Shown: positions 36,467-45,537, counted from the stretch's first letter. The stretch is DNA of 64,000 nt from Croceibacterium_A sp044506885 (GCA_044506885.1 JBIQKC010000014.1:1-64000), one strand, 5' to 3'. A program made the numbers and translations. The notes: generated from the letters alone by a model not told the origin.

Positions 36467-37381
36467 CTAGCTCTCGCCGTTGTGCTTGCGGCCGAAGTCG
36501 GCGCGCGGATCGTCCTGGCCGATGGCGACGATCGAGCGGCGGATCTCGCGCGTGCGGCTGAACGCTTCGAACATCGTCTCGCCGTCGCTGGCGCGGATCG
36601 CCTCGCGCATCAGGGCGAGATCGGTCAGGAAGCGGTCGAGCATGTCGAGCACCGCGTCGCGATTGTGCAGGAACACGTCGCGCCACATCGTCGGGTCGGA
36701 CGCGGCGATGCGGGTGAAGTCGCGGAAGCCGCCGGCCGAATACTTGATGACCTCGCCCCGCGTCACTTCTTCCAGATCGGACGCGGTGCCGACGATGGTG
36801 TAGGCGATGAGGTGGGGGATGTGGCTGGTCACCGCCAGCACCCGGTCGTGATGCGCGGGGTCCATCGTGTCGATCGTCGCGCCGAGATCCTGCCAGAACC
36901 TGACCAGCGCCGCGACTTGCGCCGGGTCCGCGCCGGAAGGCGGGGTGACGATGCACCAGCGGCGGTGGAACAGCGTGGCGAACCCGGCGTCCGGGCCGCT
37001 GTGCTCGGTCCCGGCCACCGGATGCGCCGGAATTACCGCGCGGCCGGGCAGCGCTTCGGCCAGCATTTCGCTTATCGCGTGCTTGGACGATCCGACATCG
37101 CTGACCAGCGCGCCGGGCTTCAGCGCCGGGGCCACTGCCCGCGCGGCCTCGCCCATCGCGCCTACGGGCACGCACAGGATGACGAGATCGGCGTCGGCGG
37201 CGGCCTCTTCGGCGGATTCGCAGATCGTGTCGGCAAGGCCCCGTTCGGCGGCGCGCCGGCGGACGGCGGGATCGCTGTCGTAGCCGCGCGTGGCCACGCC
37301 GGGCAGGTGTTCGCGCACGGCAAGGCCGATCGAGCCGCCGATCAGCCCCAGCCCGATGATCGCCACCCGATCGAAGCTCAT
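36467..37381 (-). CDS. tyrC: Prephenate/arogenate dehydrogenase
   Basis: 304-aa NAD(P)-dependent enzyme of tyrosine synthesis. Rossmann motif AIIGLGLIGGSIG (residues 8-20). Conserved DVGSSKHAI, PAHPVAGTEHSGPDAG (catalytic His) and HDRVLAVTSHIPHLIAY. No ACT or chorismate mutase domain, the usual alphaproteobacterial form. Cyclohexadienyl or arogenate specificity cannot be decided here. The start overlaps the hisC stop by four bases. The coupling with an aminotransferase suggests both act in phenylalanine/tyrosine synthesis. Confidence 0.94.
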   Translation of the reverse strand: MSFDRVAIIGLGLIGGSIGLAVREHLPGVATRGYDSDPAVRRRAAERGLADTICESAEEAAADADLVILCVPVGAMGEAARAVAPALKPGALVSDVGSSKHAISEMLAEALPGRAVIPAHPVAGTEHSGPDAGFATLFHRRWCIVTPPSGADPAQVAALVRFWQDLGATIDTMDPAHHDRVLAVTSHIPHLIAYTIVGTASDLEEVTRGEVIKYSAGGFRDFTRIAASDPTMWRDVFLHNRDAVLDMLDRFLTDLALMREAIRASDGETMFEAFSRTREIRRSIVAIGQDDPRADFGRKHNGES

Positions 37382-38472
37382 CGCGCGCCCTCCGCCAGAT
37401 GCCGCAGCACCCCCGCCACGGCATCCATCTGCTCGCGCGTGCCGATGGTGATGCGCAGCGCCTGCGGCAGCCCCTGGCCCGGCAGGTGGCGCACGGCATA
37501 TCCGGCTTCCATCAGGGCGTCGAGCGCGGCTTCGGCGCCCAGCGCGCCTTCGAACAGCACCAGCACGAAGTTCGCCTCGCTCGGCACCGCGCGCAGTCCG
37601 TGGTTGCCCAGCGCTTCGATAGCGGCGACGAAACGCGCGCGTTCGGCGCGGTTGTGTTCGCGCGAACGGCGGACGAAATCCTGATCGCCCAGCGCTGCGG
37701 TTACGACAGCCTGCGCGGTGTTGTTTACGTTGAACGGCCCGCGAATCCGGTTGAGCGCCGCGATCAGGTCTGGCGCGCCGGTGGCCCAGCCCACCCGCTC
37801 GCCAGCCAGGCCATAGGCCTTGGAAAAGGTTCGGGTGACGAGCACATTTCCGTGCCGCGCCGCCAGCTCCAGCCCGCCATCGTCGTCTTCCGGCGCGAGA
37901 TATTCGGCATAAGCCTGGTCCAGAACCAGCAGGACGTTACCCGGCAGGCCGGCGTGCAGCCGCGCCAGTTCCGCGCGCGGCAGAAACGTGCCGGTCGGAT
38001 TGTTCGGGTTGGCGAGGAAGACCACCCGTGTCCGTTCGTTCACGGCCGCCAGCAGCGCGTCGGCATCCGTGCCGTATTCCCTGTCCGCCACGGCCACGGG
38101 CGTGGCTCCGCAACGATGGGCGACGATTTCGTAGAGCGAAAATCCATAGCGGACGTAGATTGCTTCATCCCCCGGCCCGGCGAAAGCGCTCGCCGCCAGC
38201 GCCAGCAATTCGCCGGAGCCCGTGCCGCAGAGGATACGCGCCGGATCGATGCCGTGCAGGCTGCCCAGCGCCTCGCGCAGCGCGGTGCTGTCGGGGTCCG
38301 GATAGAGCGACGGCTTTACCGCCTCGGCTCGCGCCGCCAGCGCCGCTTCGCTGGTGCCCAGCGGGTTCTCGTTGGCGGAAAGCTTGACCAGCTCTCGCCC
38401 GCCGGCGCCCTTGCTCCTGCCCGGCACATAGGCGTGGATCGCCGCGATCCAGGGCTTCATTTCGGGCTTCAT
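37378..38472 (-). CDS. hisC: Histidinol-phosphate/aromatic aminotransferase
   Basis: 364-aa PLP enzyme of fold type I. KLSANENPLGTSEAAL at the N-terminus, LANPNNPTGTF, Asp in LVLDQAYAEY and the PLP lysine in TRTFSKAYGLAGERVGW; the C-terminus has PSEANFVLV and LRITIGTREQMDA. The ATG at 38472 starts MKPEMKPW; the frame is open upstream, but the divergent metX promoter occupies that region. Linked to tyrC by a four-base overlap. HisC enzymes often double as tyrosine/phenylalanine aminotransferases, and this context favours that role. Confidence 0.94.
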   Translation of the reverse strand: MKPEMKPWIAAIHAYVPGRSKGAGGRELVKLSANENPLGTSEAALAARAEAVKPSLYPDPDSTALREALGSLHGIDPARILCGTGSGELLALAASAFAGPGDEAIYVRYGFSLYEIVAHRCGATPVAVADREYGTDADALLAAVNERTRVVFLANPNNPTGTFLPRAELARLHAGLPGNVLLVLDQAYAEYLAPEDDDGGLELAARHGNVLVTRTFSKAYGLAGERVGWATGAPDLIAALNRIRGPFNVNNTAQAVVTAALGDQDFVRRSREHNRAERARFVAAIEALGNHGLRAVPSEANFVLVLFEGALGAEAALDALMEAGYAVRHLPGQGLPQALRITIGTREQMDAVAGVLRHLAEGAR

Positions 38473-38563
38473 CGGGGGAGGCTTTCCGTCACCGGCGCGC
38501 GCATAGCGCCCGTCGGCGGCAATTGACAGCCCGCGCGGCCTATCCCAAGTCCCGCGCGACTTC

Positions 38564-39667
38564 ATGGCAACAGTTCTCGCCTCGACCAGCAAGACGCTCA
38601 CGCTCGCCGATCCGCTGCCGCTCGACAGCGGCCAGGCGCTGGGCGGCGTGACGCTGGCCTACGAGACGTACGGCGAACTGGCCGGGGACAAGTCCAACGC
38701 CGTGCTGATCTTCCATGCCCTGACCATGGACCAGTACGTCGCCAGCCAGCACCCGATAACCGGCAAGCCGGGCTGGTGGGCCAATTCGGTCGGCCCCGGC
38801 AAGCCGATCGATACCGCCCGACACTTCGTCATCTGCGCCAACGTGATCGGCGGCTGCATGGGTTCGACCGGCCCCGCCAGCCCGGCGGCGGACGGCAAGC
38901 CCTACGGGATGCGCTTCCCGGTCATCACCATCCGCGACATGGTCCGCGCGCAGGTCGCCCTGCTCGACGCGCTCGGCATCGAGCGGCTGCATGCGGTGGT
39001 CGGCGGATCGATGGGCGGAATGCAGGCCCTGAGCTTCGCCGCCAACTGGCCCGGCCGCACCGCGCGGGTGCTGGCGATCGCCACCACCGCGCGTCATTCG
39101 GCGCAGAACATCGCCTTTCACGAAGTGGGGCGGCAGGCGATCATGGCCGATCCGAACTGGCGGCAGGGCGGCTATTACGATACCGGCAAGACGCCCGACG
39201 CGGGCCTCGCCGTGGCGCGCATGGCCGCGCACATCACCTACCTTTCGGAAGCGGGGCTGACCGACAAGTTCGGCCGCCGCTTGCAGGACCGGGACGCCAA
39301 GAGCTTCGGCTTCGACGCCGATTTCCAGATCGAAAGCTACCTGCGCCACCAGGGGCTCAGCTTCACCGGCCGGTTCGACGCCAACTCCTATCTCTACATC
39401 ACCAGGGCGATGGACTATTTCGACCTGGCGGAAGAGCACGGCGGGCGGCTGGCCGACGCTTTCGCCAACTGCACCGCGCGCTTCTGCGTCGTCAGCTTCG
39501 ATACCGACTGGCTCTATCCCACGGCCGAATCGCGGCTCATCGCCCATGCGCTGAACGCCACCGGCGCGGCGGTGAGCTTCGTCGAGCTGTCGGCCCCTTA
39601 CGGGCACGACAGCTTCCTGCTCGACGTGCCCGCGCTCGACGGGGTGGTGAAGGGCTTCCTCGCATGA
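38564..39667 (+). CDS. metX: Homoserine O-acyltransferase MetX
   Basis: 367-aa alpha/beta-hydrolase-fold transferase activating homoserine for methionine synthesis. Oxyanion and nucleophile motif VVGGSMGGMQALSFA (Ser), Asp in SFDTDWLYP and His in PYGHDSFLL. NVIGGCMGSTGPAS is the family's substrate loop. MetX proteins can be acetyl- or succinyl-specific, and the gene name alone does not settle which. The stop overlaps metW (ATGA). Only 91 bases separate it from divergent hisC, and no SAM riboswitch was recognised there. Confidence 0.95.
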   Translation: MATVLASTSKTLTLADPLPLDSGQALGGVTLAYETYGELAGDKSNAVLIFHALTMDQYVASQHPITGKPGWWANSVGPGKPIDTARHFVICANVIGGCMGSTGPASPAADGKPYGMRFPVITIRDMVRAQVALLDALGIERLHAVVGGSMGGMQALSFAANWPGRTARVLAIATTARHSAQNIAFHEVGRQAIMADPNWRQGGYYDTGKTPDAGLAVARMAAHITYLSEAGLTDKFGRRLQDRDAKSFGFDADFQIESYLRHQGLSFTGRFDANSYLYITRAMDYFDLAEEHGGRLADAFANCTARFCVVSFDTDWLYPTAESRLIAHALNATGAAVSFVELSAPYGHDSFLLDVPALDGVVKGFLA

Positions 39668-40266
39668 ACGCGGCTGCGGCCAGCCTGCGGCCCGACCTTG
39701 CGGTGATCGCCCGCCACGTGCCCGCCGGCGCGCGGGTGCTCGACATCGGCTGCGGCGACGGCTCCCTGATGGCCGCCCTGCGCGACGAGCGCGGGGTGGA
39801 CGCGCGCGGGCTGGAGCTGAACCCGGAAAAGGTCGCGCTCTCCGTCAGCCGCGGCCTGTCGGTGATCCAGGGCGACGCCAACCGCGACCTTGCCGAATAC
39901 CCCGACGATTCGTTCGATTTCGCCATCCTCAGCCAGACCTTGCAGACCGCCGAGCGGCCCGACCTCGTGCTCGACCAGTTGTTGCGCGTCGGGCGGCGGG
40001 CCTTCGTCAGCTTCCCCAACTTCGCCTATTGGCGCATGCGCCTGTCGCTGCTGGTGGGCGGCCGCATGCCGGTGACGCGCCACTTGCCCGGCACCTGGTA
40101 CGCGACCGAGAACATCCACCACCTGACGGTCAAGGATTTCGAGGCGTTGCTGGCGGAAAAGCGCGTCAGGACCGAACGCCGCTGGTTCTTCGCCCACGGC
40201 GCGGAACTGGGCGCGGCAGGGGCCAACTGGCGCGCCGAGCACGCGGTGTTCGAGCTGAGCAGGTAG
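39664..40266 (+). CDS. metW: Methionine biosynthesis protein MetW
   Basis: 200-aa methyltransferase-fold protein. The SAM-like motif VLDIGCGDGSLMAALRDERG is followed by LSQTLQTAERPDLVLDQLLRVG and SFPNFAYWRMRLSLLVGGRMP, all diagnostic of MetW. The ATG at 39664 overlaps the metX stop. MetX-MetW pairs are usual in proteobacteria with this route, where MetW is needed for, or stabilises, MetX activity. Confidence 0.95.
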   Translation: MNAAAASLRPDLAVIARHVPAGARVLDIGCGDGSLMAALRDERGVDARGLELNPEKVALSVSRGLSVIQGDANRDLAEYPDDSFDFAILSQTLQTAERPDLVLDQLLRVGRRAFVSFPNFAYWRMRLSLLVGGRMPVTRHLPGTWYATENIHHLTVKDFEALLAEKRVRTERRWFFAHGAELGAAGANWRAEHAVFELSR

Positions 40267-40336
40267 GCGGCGAACCCTTGCAAACGGCAGTCCGCTGCCT
40301 TATCTTACTTCTGTCTTACCAAAGGAGGCGGCCGGC

Positions 40337-40609
40337 ATGGGCGTCGTGGAAAAGCTCACGACCAGGGTTTCCACCAAAGGGCAGGTCATCCTGCCCAAGG
40401 CCGTGCGCGACCAGCGGCGCTGGGGCGCGGGGACGAAGCTTGTCGTGGAGGACACCGAAGAAGGCGTTCTGCTGCGCAAGGCGCCGCTGTTCGCCGCCAT
40501 GACAGTGGAACAGGTGTTCGGCATGCTCGATTACAAGGGCAAGCCGAAGTCGCTGGCGGAGATGGACGAAGCCGTGAAGGCGGAGGCGCGCCGCCGTGCG
40601 CGCGATTGA
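40337..40609 (+). CDS. AbrB/SpoVT-type antitoxin
   Basis: 90-aa protein with an N-terminal swapped-hairpin AbrB DNA-binding domain (TTRVSTKGQVILPKAVRDQ) and a C-terminal toxin-binding tail rich in charged residues. Strong Shine-Dalgarno AAAGGAGG at 40320-40327. It overlaps the following PIN gene by 14 bases. TTATCTTAC and TGTCTTACC just upstream (40301-40319) form a short direct repeat that may be its binding site. Third VapBC-like pair in this window. Confidence 0.9.
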   Translation: MGVVEKLTTRVSTKGQVILPKAVRDQRRWGAGTKLVVEDTEEGVLLRKAPLFAAMTVEQVFGMLDYKGKPKSLAEMDEAVKAEARRRARD

Positions 40610-40985
40610 TACCAACATCCTCGTCCGTTTCCTGGCGAAGGACGATCCCCGGCAATCCACCCGCGCGCGGGAGATCGTCGATGCCGGCGACATCTTCGTC
40701 GCGACCACGGTGTTCCTGGAAGCCGAATGGGTGCTGCGCAGCGGCTACGAGTTCGATTCGGCCGGGATTTGCGCGTCCTTCGCCGCCTTCGCCGGCCTGC
40801 CCGGCGTGACGGTCGAGGATCCAGACCTGCTGGCGCAAGCCATCGCGCTGGCCGGCGGCGGCCTCGATTTCGCCGACGCCCTGCACCTCGCTAGGGCGCG
40901 AGACTGCGAAGCGTTCGTCACCTTCGATCGCAAGCTGGTGAAAGCGGCGAAAGGTCTCTGTCCGGTTGAGGCGGAACTGGCCTGA
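40596..40985 (+). CDS. vapC: PIN-domain toxin of the third pair
   Basis: 129-aa PIN ribonuclease starting at GTG inside the antitoxin gene. Ligands Asp5 (AIDTNILVRF), Glu42/44 (FLEAEWVLR), Asp91/94 (GLDFADALHLA) and Asp111 (VTFDRKLV). The layout of AbrB-type antitoxin plus PIN toxin is a standard VapBC variant. Complete. Confidence 0.9.
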   Translation: MRAIDTNILVRFLAKDDPRQSTRAREIVDAGDIFVATTVFLEAEWVLRSGYEFDSAGICASFAAFAGLPGVTVEDPDLLAQAIALAGGGLDFADALHLARARDCEAFVTFDRKLVKAAKGLCPVEAELA

Positions 40986-40988
40986 CCG

Positions 40989-41759
40989 CTATGCGCCACG
41001 CCCCGCGTTCACCCGCAAGACGCTGTCGTCGCGCGCCAGGCTCCACAGGCTGAGCCCCGCCGCTTCCGCCCGCGCCACCGCCATGCTCGTCGGCAGCGAC
41101 ACCGTGACCAGCCGCGTGGCCCCGGCGCGCACGGCCTTTTCCACGATCTCGTAGGAACAGCGCGCGGTGGAGAGGATGAAGCCATCCGCTGCGTTCTGCC
41201 CGGCCGCCGCCAGCGCGCCGACCAGCTTGTCCAGCGCGTTGTGCCGGCCGACGTCCTCGCGGACGTGCAGGATTGCGCCTGCGGGCGAGGCGAAAGCGGC
41301 GGCGTGGGCTGCGCCCGTCGCGCGGCCGAGCGGCTGGCGATCGCGCAACGCGGCGAGGGCGGCGAAGATAGCGGCTTCGTCCAGCGGTTCGTGCGCGGCG
41401 ACCGGCGGCAGCGGACGGGCGACCGCATCGAGGTTCTCGATCCCGCACAGCCCGCAAGAACTTTCCGCCACCCGCGCCCGCACGCGGTCGGTCAGTTGTT
41501 CGATGCCGAGGCCCGACAGCGCCGCGCGCACGATCCAGCCGTTCTCGACTTCGGCCACCGCGATGTCGGCGAGGTCGCCGGGCGTCTTCGCCAGCCCTTC
41601 GGTCAGTGCGAAGCCGAGCGCGAAGTCTTCAAGGTCGGCCGGCGTCGCCATCATCACGGCATAGGACAGACCGTTGAATTCCAGCGCTACGGGAGCTTCG
41701 GGCACCCATTCGCGCGACACAGGACGGCGCGCGCCGTCGGGGCGGATTTCGGCGATCAC
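40989..41759 (-). CDS. fdhD: Formate dehydrogenase sulfurtransferase FdhD
   Basis: 256-aa protein that passes sulfur from a desulfurase to the molybdenum cofactor of formate dehydrogenase. The redox motif SSCGLCG, the conserved HVREDVGRHNALDKLVGAL and ILSTARCSYEIVEKAVRAG are present. GTG 41759 is chosen: it is two bases after the purine run GGGAGGGGGA, which is the end of a palindromic repeat; a longer reading from 41822 would translate the repeat itself (GPTPGPSRKREG). Last gene of the frmA-to-fdhD series, 105 bases after fdsD. Confidence 0.92.
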   Translation of the reverse strand: MIAEIRPDGARRPVSREWVPEAPVALEFNGLSYAVMMATPADLEDFALGFALTEGLAKTPGDLADIAVAEVENGWIVRAALSGLGIEQLTDRVRARVAESSCGLCGIENLDAVARPLPPVAAHEPLDEAAIFAALAALRDRQPLGRATGAAHAAAFASPAGAILHVREDVGRHNALDKLVGALAAAGQNAADGFILSTARCSYEIVEKAVRAGATRLVTVSLPTSMAVARAEAAGLSLWSLARDDSVLRVNAGRGA

Positions 41760-41761
41760 GT

Positions 41762-41855
41762 CCCCCTCCCGCTTGCGGGAGGGGCCAGGGGTGGGCCCGT
41801 CAACGTCCAGCCCGGCTCGCACCCACCCCCGGCCCCTCCCGCACGCGGGAGGGGA
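41762..41855. repeat. GC-rich palindromic element upstream of fdhD
   Basis: Two near-identical hairpins, CCCCTCCCGC..GCGGGAGGGG at 41763-41784 and again at 41833-41854, flank CCAGGGGTGGG / CCCACCCCCGG. It lies between fdsD and fdhD, and the left hairpin's purine arm provides the fdhD ribosome binding site on the minus strand. Confidence 0.88.
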
Positions 41856-41864
41856 GCTGGAAGA

Positions 41865-42146
41865 TCAGCCCGCGTCGGAATGGCCGACCTCGTCGACCGC
41901 GTTGAACTCGGTCGCGCGGGTCTGGTGTCCCGGAGTCTTGCCGCGCGCCAGGAACTCGACCGCCTCGCGCGCGATAGGGGAAAGCGTGGCGAGGTCGTCT
42001 GCGAAGATCGCGGACTTCATCCGCGGATCCCAGAACATCTCGATATGGTCGGCCGTCGCCAGCACCGCGCCTTCGTGGCCCATCGCCGCGAGGTTGCGGG
42101 CGATGTCGTTGGCCATGCGCCGCAGCGTCTCGATCGTCGAGCTCAT
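41865..42146 (-). CDS. fdsD: NAD-dependent formate dehydrogenase delta subunit
   Basis: 93-aa small subunit of the FdsABG(D) complex. MSSTIETLRRMANDIARNLA...ADHIEMFWDPRMKSAIF is the FdsD signature, where H-I-x-x-F-W-D-P-R-M is nearly invariant. Its ATG overlaps the fdsA stop. FdsD is thought to aid cofactor insertion or maturation rather than catalysis. Confidence 0.93.
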   Translation of the reverse strand: MSSTIETLRRMANDIARNLAAMGHEGAVLATADHIEMFWDPRMKSAIFADDLATLSPIAREAVEFLARGKTPGHQTRATEFNAVDEVGHSDAG

Positions 42147-44989
42147 TCGGCGGGCTCCACCTCGGCGATGCGGCGGCTGCGCTCGCTCAGCTCAGCATAG
42201 TCGCGCTGCCATTCGCTCGGCCCGTTGGACGGCGTGACCTGCACCGCGGTGACCTTGTATTCGGGGCAGTTGGTCGCCCAGTCGGAAAAGTCCGTGGTGA
42301 CCACGTTGGCCTGCGTCGCCGGGTGGTGGAAGGTGGTATAGACCACTCCCGGCGCGACCCGGTCGGTTACCAGCACGCGCAGCGTCGTTTCGCCGGTGCG
42401 GCTGGCGAGACGGACCATGTCCCCGGTCTCGATGCCGCGGTTCTCGGCATCGGTCGGGTGCATCTCCAGCAGATCCTGATCGTGCCAGACGACGTTGCCG
42501 GTGCGGCGGGTCTGCGCGCCCACGTTGTACTGGCTCAGGATGCGCCCGGTGGTCAGCAGCAGCGGGAAGCGCGGGCCGGCCTTCTCGTCGGTCGGGATGT
42601 ATTCGGTGACGACGAACTTGCCCTTGCCGCTGGCGAAGCCGTCGATGTGCATCACCGGCGATCCCTCGGGATGCTGTTCGTTGATCGGCCACTGGACCGA
42701 ACCGCGTTGCAGCAGGTCGTTCCATTCGAGCCCGGCGAAGCTCGGCGTCAGGCGCGCGATCTCGTCGATGATCTGGCTCGGATGGGTGTAGTTCCAGTCC
42801 GCGCCCAGGGCATTGGCGAGGAGCTGGGTCACTTCCCAGTCGGCATAGCCGTTGGCCGGTTCCATCACCTTGCGCACCGGCTGGATGCGCCGCTCGGCAT
42901 TGGTGAACGTGCCGTCCTTCTCCAGGAAGGTGCTGCCGGGCAGGAACACGTGCGCGTAGTTCGCGGTCTCGTTGAGGAACAGGTCGTGGACGATGACCAG
43001 CTCCATCGCCGAAAGCCCCGCGGCGACGTGCTGCGTGTTGGGATCGGACTGCATGATGTCCTCGCCCTGCACGTAGAGGACCCGGAACGAGCCGTCGACG
43101 GCGGCGTCGAACATGTTGTTGATCCTGAGGCCCGGCTCGGGATCGAGCGCGACGCCCCATTCGTTCTCGAACAGTTCGCGCACCGCGACGTCGGAGATGT
43201 GGCGGTATCCGGGCAGTTCGTGCGGGAACGAGCCCATGTCGCACGAACCCTGCACGTTGTTCTGCCCGCGCAGCGGGTTCACGCCCACGCCGGGGCGGCC
43301 GATATTGCCCGTCGCCATGGCCAGGTTGGCGATCGCCATGACGGTGGAGCTGCCCTGGCTGTGCTCGGTCACGCCAAGGCCGTAGTAGATCGCGCCGTTG
43401 CCGCCCGTGGCGTAGAGCCGCGCGGCCTCGCGCACGGTCTGCGCCGGAACGCCGGTGACAGCTTCGAGGAACTCGGGGCTGTGCCGCTCGTCCGAAACGA
43501 AGCGCGCCCAGTCCTGGTATTCGTCCCAGTCGCAGCGCTCGCGGATGAACGCCTCGTTCGCGAGGCCTTCGGTGACGATGACATGCGCGAGGCTGGTCAT
43601 CACCGCGACATTGGTGCCGGGGCGCAGCGGCAGGTGGTGCGCCGCCTCGATGTGCGGGCTGCGGACGAGGTCGATCCGCCGCGGATCGATCACGATCAGC
43701 TTCGCGCCCTGCCGCAGCCGGCGCTTCATGCGGCTGCCGAACACCGGGTGCGCGTCGGTCGGATTGGCGCCGATCACCAGGATCACGTCGGCATCCATCA
43801 CCGAATCGAAATCCTGCGTCCCGGCGCTGGTGCCGAACGTGGTCTTGAGACCATAGCCGGTCGGCGAGTGGCACACGCGGGCGCAGGTATCGGTGTTGTT
43901 GGAGCCGAAGGTGGCGCGGATCAGCTTCTGCACCAGGAAGGTCTCTTCGTTGGTGCAGCGGCTGGAGGTGATCCCGCCCAGCGCGCGCGCGCCGTGCTTC
44001 GCCTTGATGGCGTTGATCCTGCTGGCGGTATAGCTCAGCGCTTCGTCCCAGCTCACCTCGCGCCACGGCTGGTCGATGGACTCGCGGATCATCGGGCTGA
44101 GGATGCGGTCCTTGTGGTTGGCGTAGCCATAGGCGAAGCGGCCCTTGACGCAGCTATGCCCGCGGTTGGCCTTGCCGTCCTTCCACGGCACCATCCGCAC
44201 CAGTTGCTCGCCGCGCATTTCGGCGCGGAACGTGCAGCCGACGCCGCAATAGGCGCAGGTGGTGACCTCGGCCCGTTCCGGCAGGCCGATCGCCTTGACG
44301 CTCTTTTCCTGCAACGTGGCGGTCGGGCAGGCCTGCACGCAGGCGCCGCAGCTGACGCATTCGGAGCTGAGGAAGTTGTCCGGCGTCTGCCCGGCGCTGA
44401 CCATGGAGGCGAACCCGCGCCCGTCGATGGTCAGCGCGAACGTGCCCTGCACCTCGTCGCAGGCGCGCACGCAGCGCGAACAGACGATGCACTTGCTCGG
44501 ATCGAAATCGAAATAGGGGTTCGAGGTGTCGGTCGCCTCGCCCAGGTGGTTCTTGCCTTCGTAGCCGTAGCGCACGTCGCGCAGGCCCACGGCGGCCGCC
44601 TGTTCCTGCAACTCGCAGTCGTTGTTGGCGCTGCACGTCAGGCAGTCGAGCGGGTGGTCGGAGATGTACAGCTCCATCACCCCCTTGCGCAGCTTTTCCA
44701 GCCGCGGGGTCTGGGTGTGGACGGTCATTCCCGCCGCAACCGGCGTGGTGCAGCTGGCCGGCGTGCCGCGCGCGCCGTCGATCTCGACCAGGCACAGGCG
44801 GCAGGATCCGAACGACTTCATGTTGTCGGTGGCGCAGAGCTTGGGGATCGAACCGCCGATTTCCGCCGCTGCGCGCATCACGCTGGTGCCCGCGGGCACG
44901 GTGACCTCGCGGCCGTCGATGGTCAGCGTGACCATCTCGTCCGACTTGACTTCGGGTGTGCCGAAATCTGCCTGGCGTTCAAATCCCAT
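42143..44989 (-). CDS. fdsA: NAD-dependent formate dehydrogenase alpha subunit (molybdenum)
   Basis: 948-aa catalytic subunit oxidising formate to CO2. N-terminal 2Fe-2S domain (Cys52, 63, 66, 80), His/Cys and 4Fe-4S sites (CIVCSRCVRAC, CVSCGACVQACP), then a further 4Fe-4S (CAYCGVGCTF). The molybdopterin domain has Mo-ligating Cys373 in ARVCHSPTGYG. It ends with the pterin-binding domain (HPTDAENRGIETGDMV, WATNCPEYKVTAVQV). Length and order match FdsA of Rhodobacter/Cupriavidus. GGAGAAG precedes the ATG. Overlaps mobA upstream by 11 bases and fdsD downstream by four. Confidence 0.97.
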   Translation of the reverse strand: MGFERQADFGTPEVKSDEMVTLTIDGREVTVPAGTSVMRAAAEIGGSIPKLCATDNMKSFGSCRLCLVEIDGARGTPASCTTPVAAGMTVHTQTPRLEKLRKGVMELYISDHPLDCLTCSANNDCELQEQAAAVGLRDVRYGYEGKNHLGEATDTSNPYFDFDPSKCIVCSRCVRACDEVQGTFALTIDGRGFASMVSAGQTPDNFLSSECVSCGACVQACPTATLQEKSVKAIGLPERAEVTTCAYCGVGCTFRAEMRGEQLVRMVPWKDGKANRGHSCVKGRFAYGYANHKDRILSPMIRESIDQPWREVSWDEALSYTASRINAIKAKHGARALGGITSSRCTNEETFLVQKLIRATFGSNNTDTCARVCHSPTGYGLKTTFGTSAGTQDFDSVMDADVILVIGANPTDAHPVFGSRMKRRLRQGAKLIVIDPRRIDLVRSPHIEAAHHLPLRPGTNVAVMTSLAHVIVTEGLANEAFIRERCDWDEYQDWARFVSDERHSPEFLEAVTGVPAQTVREAARLYATGGNGAIYYGLGVTEHSQGSSTVMAIANLAMATGNIGRPGVGVNPLRGQNNVQGSCDMGSFPHELPGYRHISDVAVRELFENEWGVALDPEPGLRINNMFDAAVDGSFRVLYVQGEDIMQSDPNTQHVAAGLSAMELVIVHDLFLNETANYAHVFLPGSTFLEKDGTFTNAERRIQPVRKVMEPANGYADWEVTQLLANALGADWNYTHPSQIIDEIARLTPSFAGLEWNDLLQRGSVQWPINEQHPEGSPVMHIDGFASGKGKFVVTEYIPTDEKAGPRFPLLLTTGRILSQYNVGAQTRRTGNVVWHDQDLLEMHPTDAENRGIETGDMVRLASRTGETTLRVLVTDRVAPGVVYTTFHHPATQANVVTTDFSDWATNCPEYKVTAVQVTPSNGPSEWQRDYAELSERSRRIAEVEPAE

Positions 44990-45509
44990 CGTTCTTCTCC
45001 GCGGCGGCCAGATCCGCCGGTGTATTGATATTAGCAGGTTTTGCCGCCGTTTTCACGGGTGTTGCGCCGATGGCCTCGGCGAAGGCCAGCATCGAATGCC
45101 GTCCTTCTGCCAGAAGCAGCGTTTCGAGACCGTCAACGGCGCTCACCGGCCAGTGGCCCACGACCGGCTGGCTGGCGAGATAGGCGGGGGCCGGCGAGAG
45201 CAGCGCGGGCAGGTCTTCGGGCAGCCCGACCGAATCCACGCCGCAGGCCAGCACGCTGCCGTAACCCTCGTCGCGCGCCAGCCGCAGCCCGGCGGCGATT
45301 CCGGCGAGCGGGCCCATGTCCGGGTGCGGCCAGTCGGGAATGGTCGGGGCGGGGGCCGTCTCGCGCCCGGCGACGACCACGTATTCGCACCAGCCCGACA
45401 TCGCATCCACGGCGCGCGCCAGCAGCGTATGCCCGCCCAGCTCGGCCAGCGCCTTGTCGCTGCCGAACCGGCGCGATTGCCCGCCCGCAAGAACCACGCC
45501 GAGGATCAC
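44979..45509 (-). CDS. mobA: Molybdenum cofactor guanylyltransferase
   Basis: 176-aa enzyme adding GMP to molybdopterin to make the bis-MGD form used by FdsA. LAGGQSRRFGSDKALAELGG is the nucleotide-binding signature; DMGPLAGIAAGL and ACGVDSVGLP follow. GTG 45509 is the preferred start: GGGAAGGGG lies 6 bases upstream and homologues begin at (V)ILGVVLAGG. The frame is open to 45620, but the added residues (NPSPDGKG) come from a palindromic repeat. It sits between fdsB and fdsA and overlaps fdsA, so the cofactor enzyme is produced together with its client. Confidence 0.93.
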   Translation of the reverse strand: MILGVVLAGGQSRRFGSDKALAELGGHTLLARAVDAMSGWCEYVVVAGRETAPAPTIPDWPHPDMGPLAGIAAGLRLARDEGYGSVLACGVDSVGLPEDLPALLSPAPAYLASQPVVGHWPVSAVDGLETLLLAEGRHSMLAFAEAIGATPVKTAAKPANINTPADLAAAEKNDGI

Positions 45510-45515
45510 CTGAAG

Positions 45516-45537
45516 CCCCTTCCCGTCAGGGGAGGGG
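45516..45537. repeat. Single GC-rich hairpin of the palindromic family upstream of mobA
   Basis: CCCCTTCCCGTCAGGGGAGGGG followed by TTGGGCTGGG resembles one half of the elements at 11393, 41762 and 63586. It lies between fdsB and mobA and supplies the purine stretch before the mobA GTG. Confidence 0.75.

Noticed and set aside
38473..38563. SAM riboswitch in front of metX
   Set aside because: Only 91 bases separate hisC and metX, and I could not recognise a SAM-II, SAM-V or SAM/SAH fold. TTGACA at 38523-38528 has no -10 at suitable spacing.
42323..45028. Open frame of about 900 codons antisense to fdsA
   Set aside because: Same codon-bias artefact; FdsA cluster and molybdenum motifs on the minus strand are intact.
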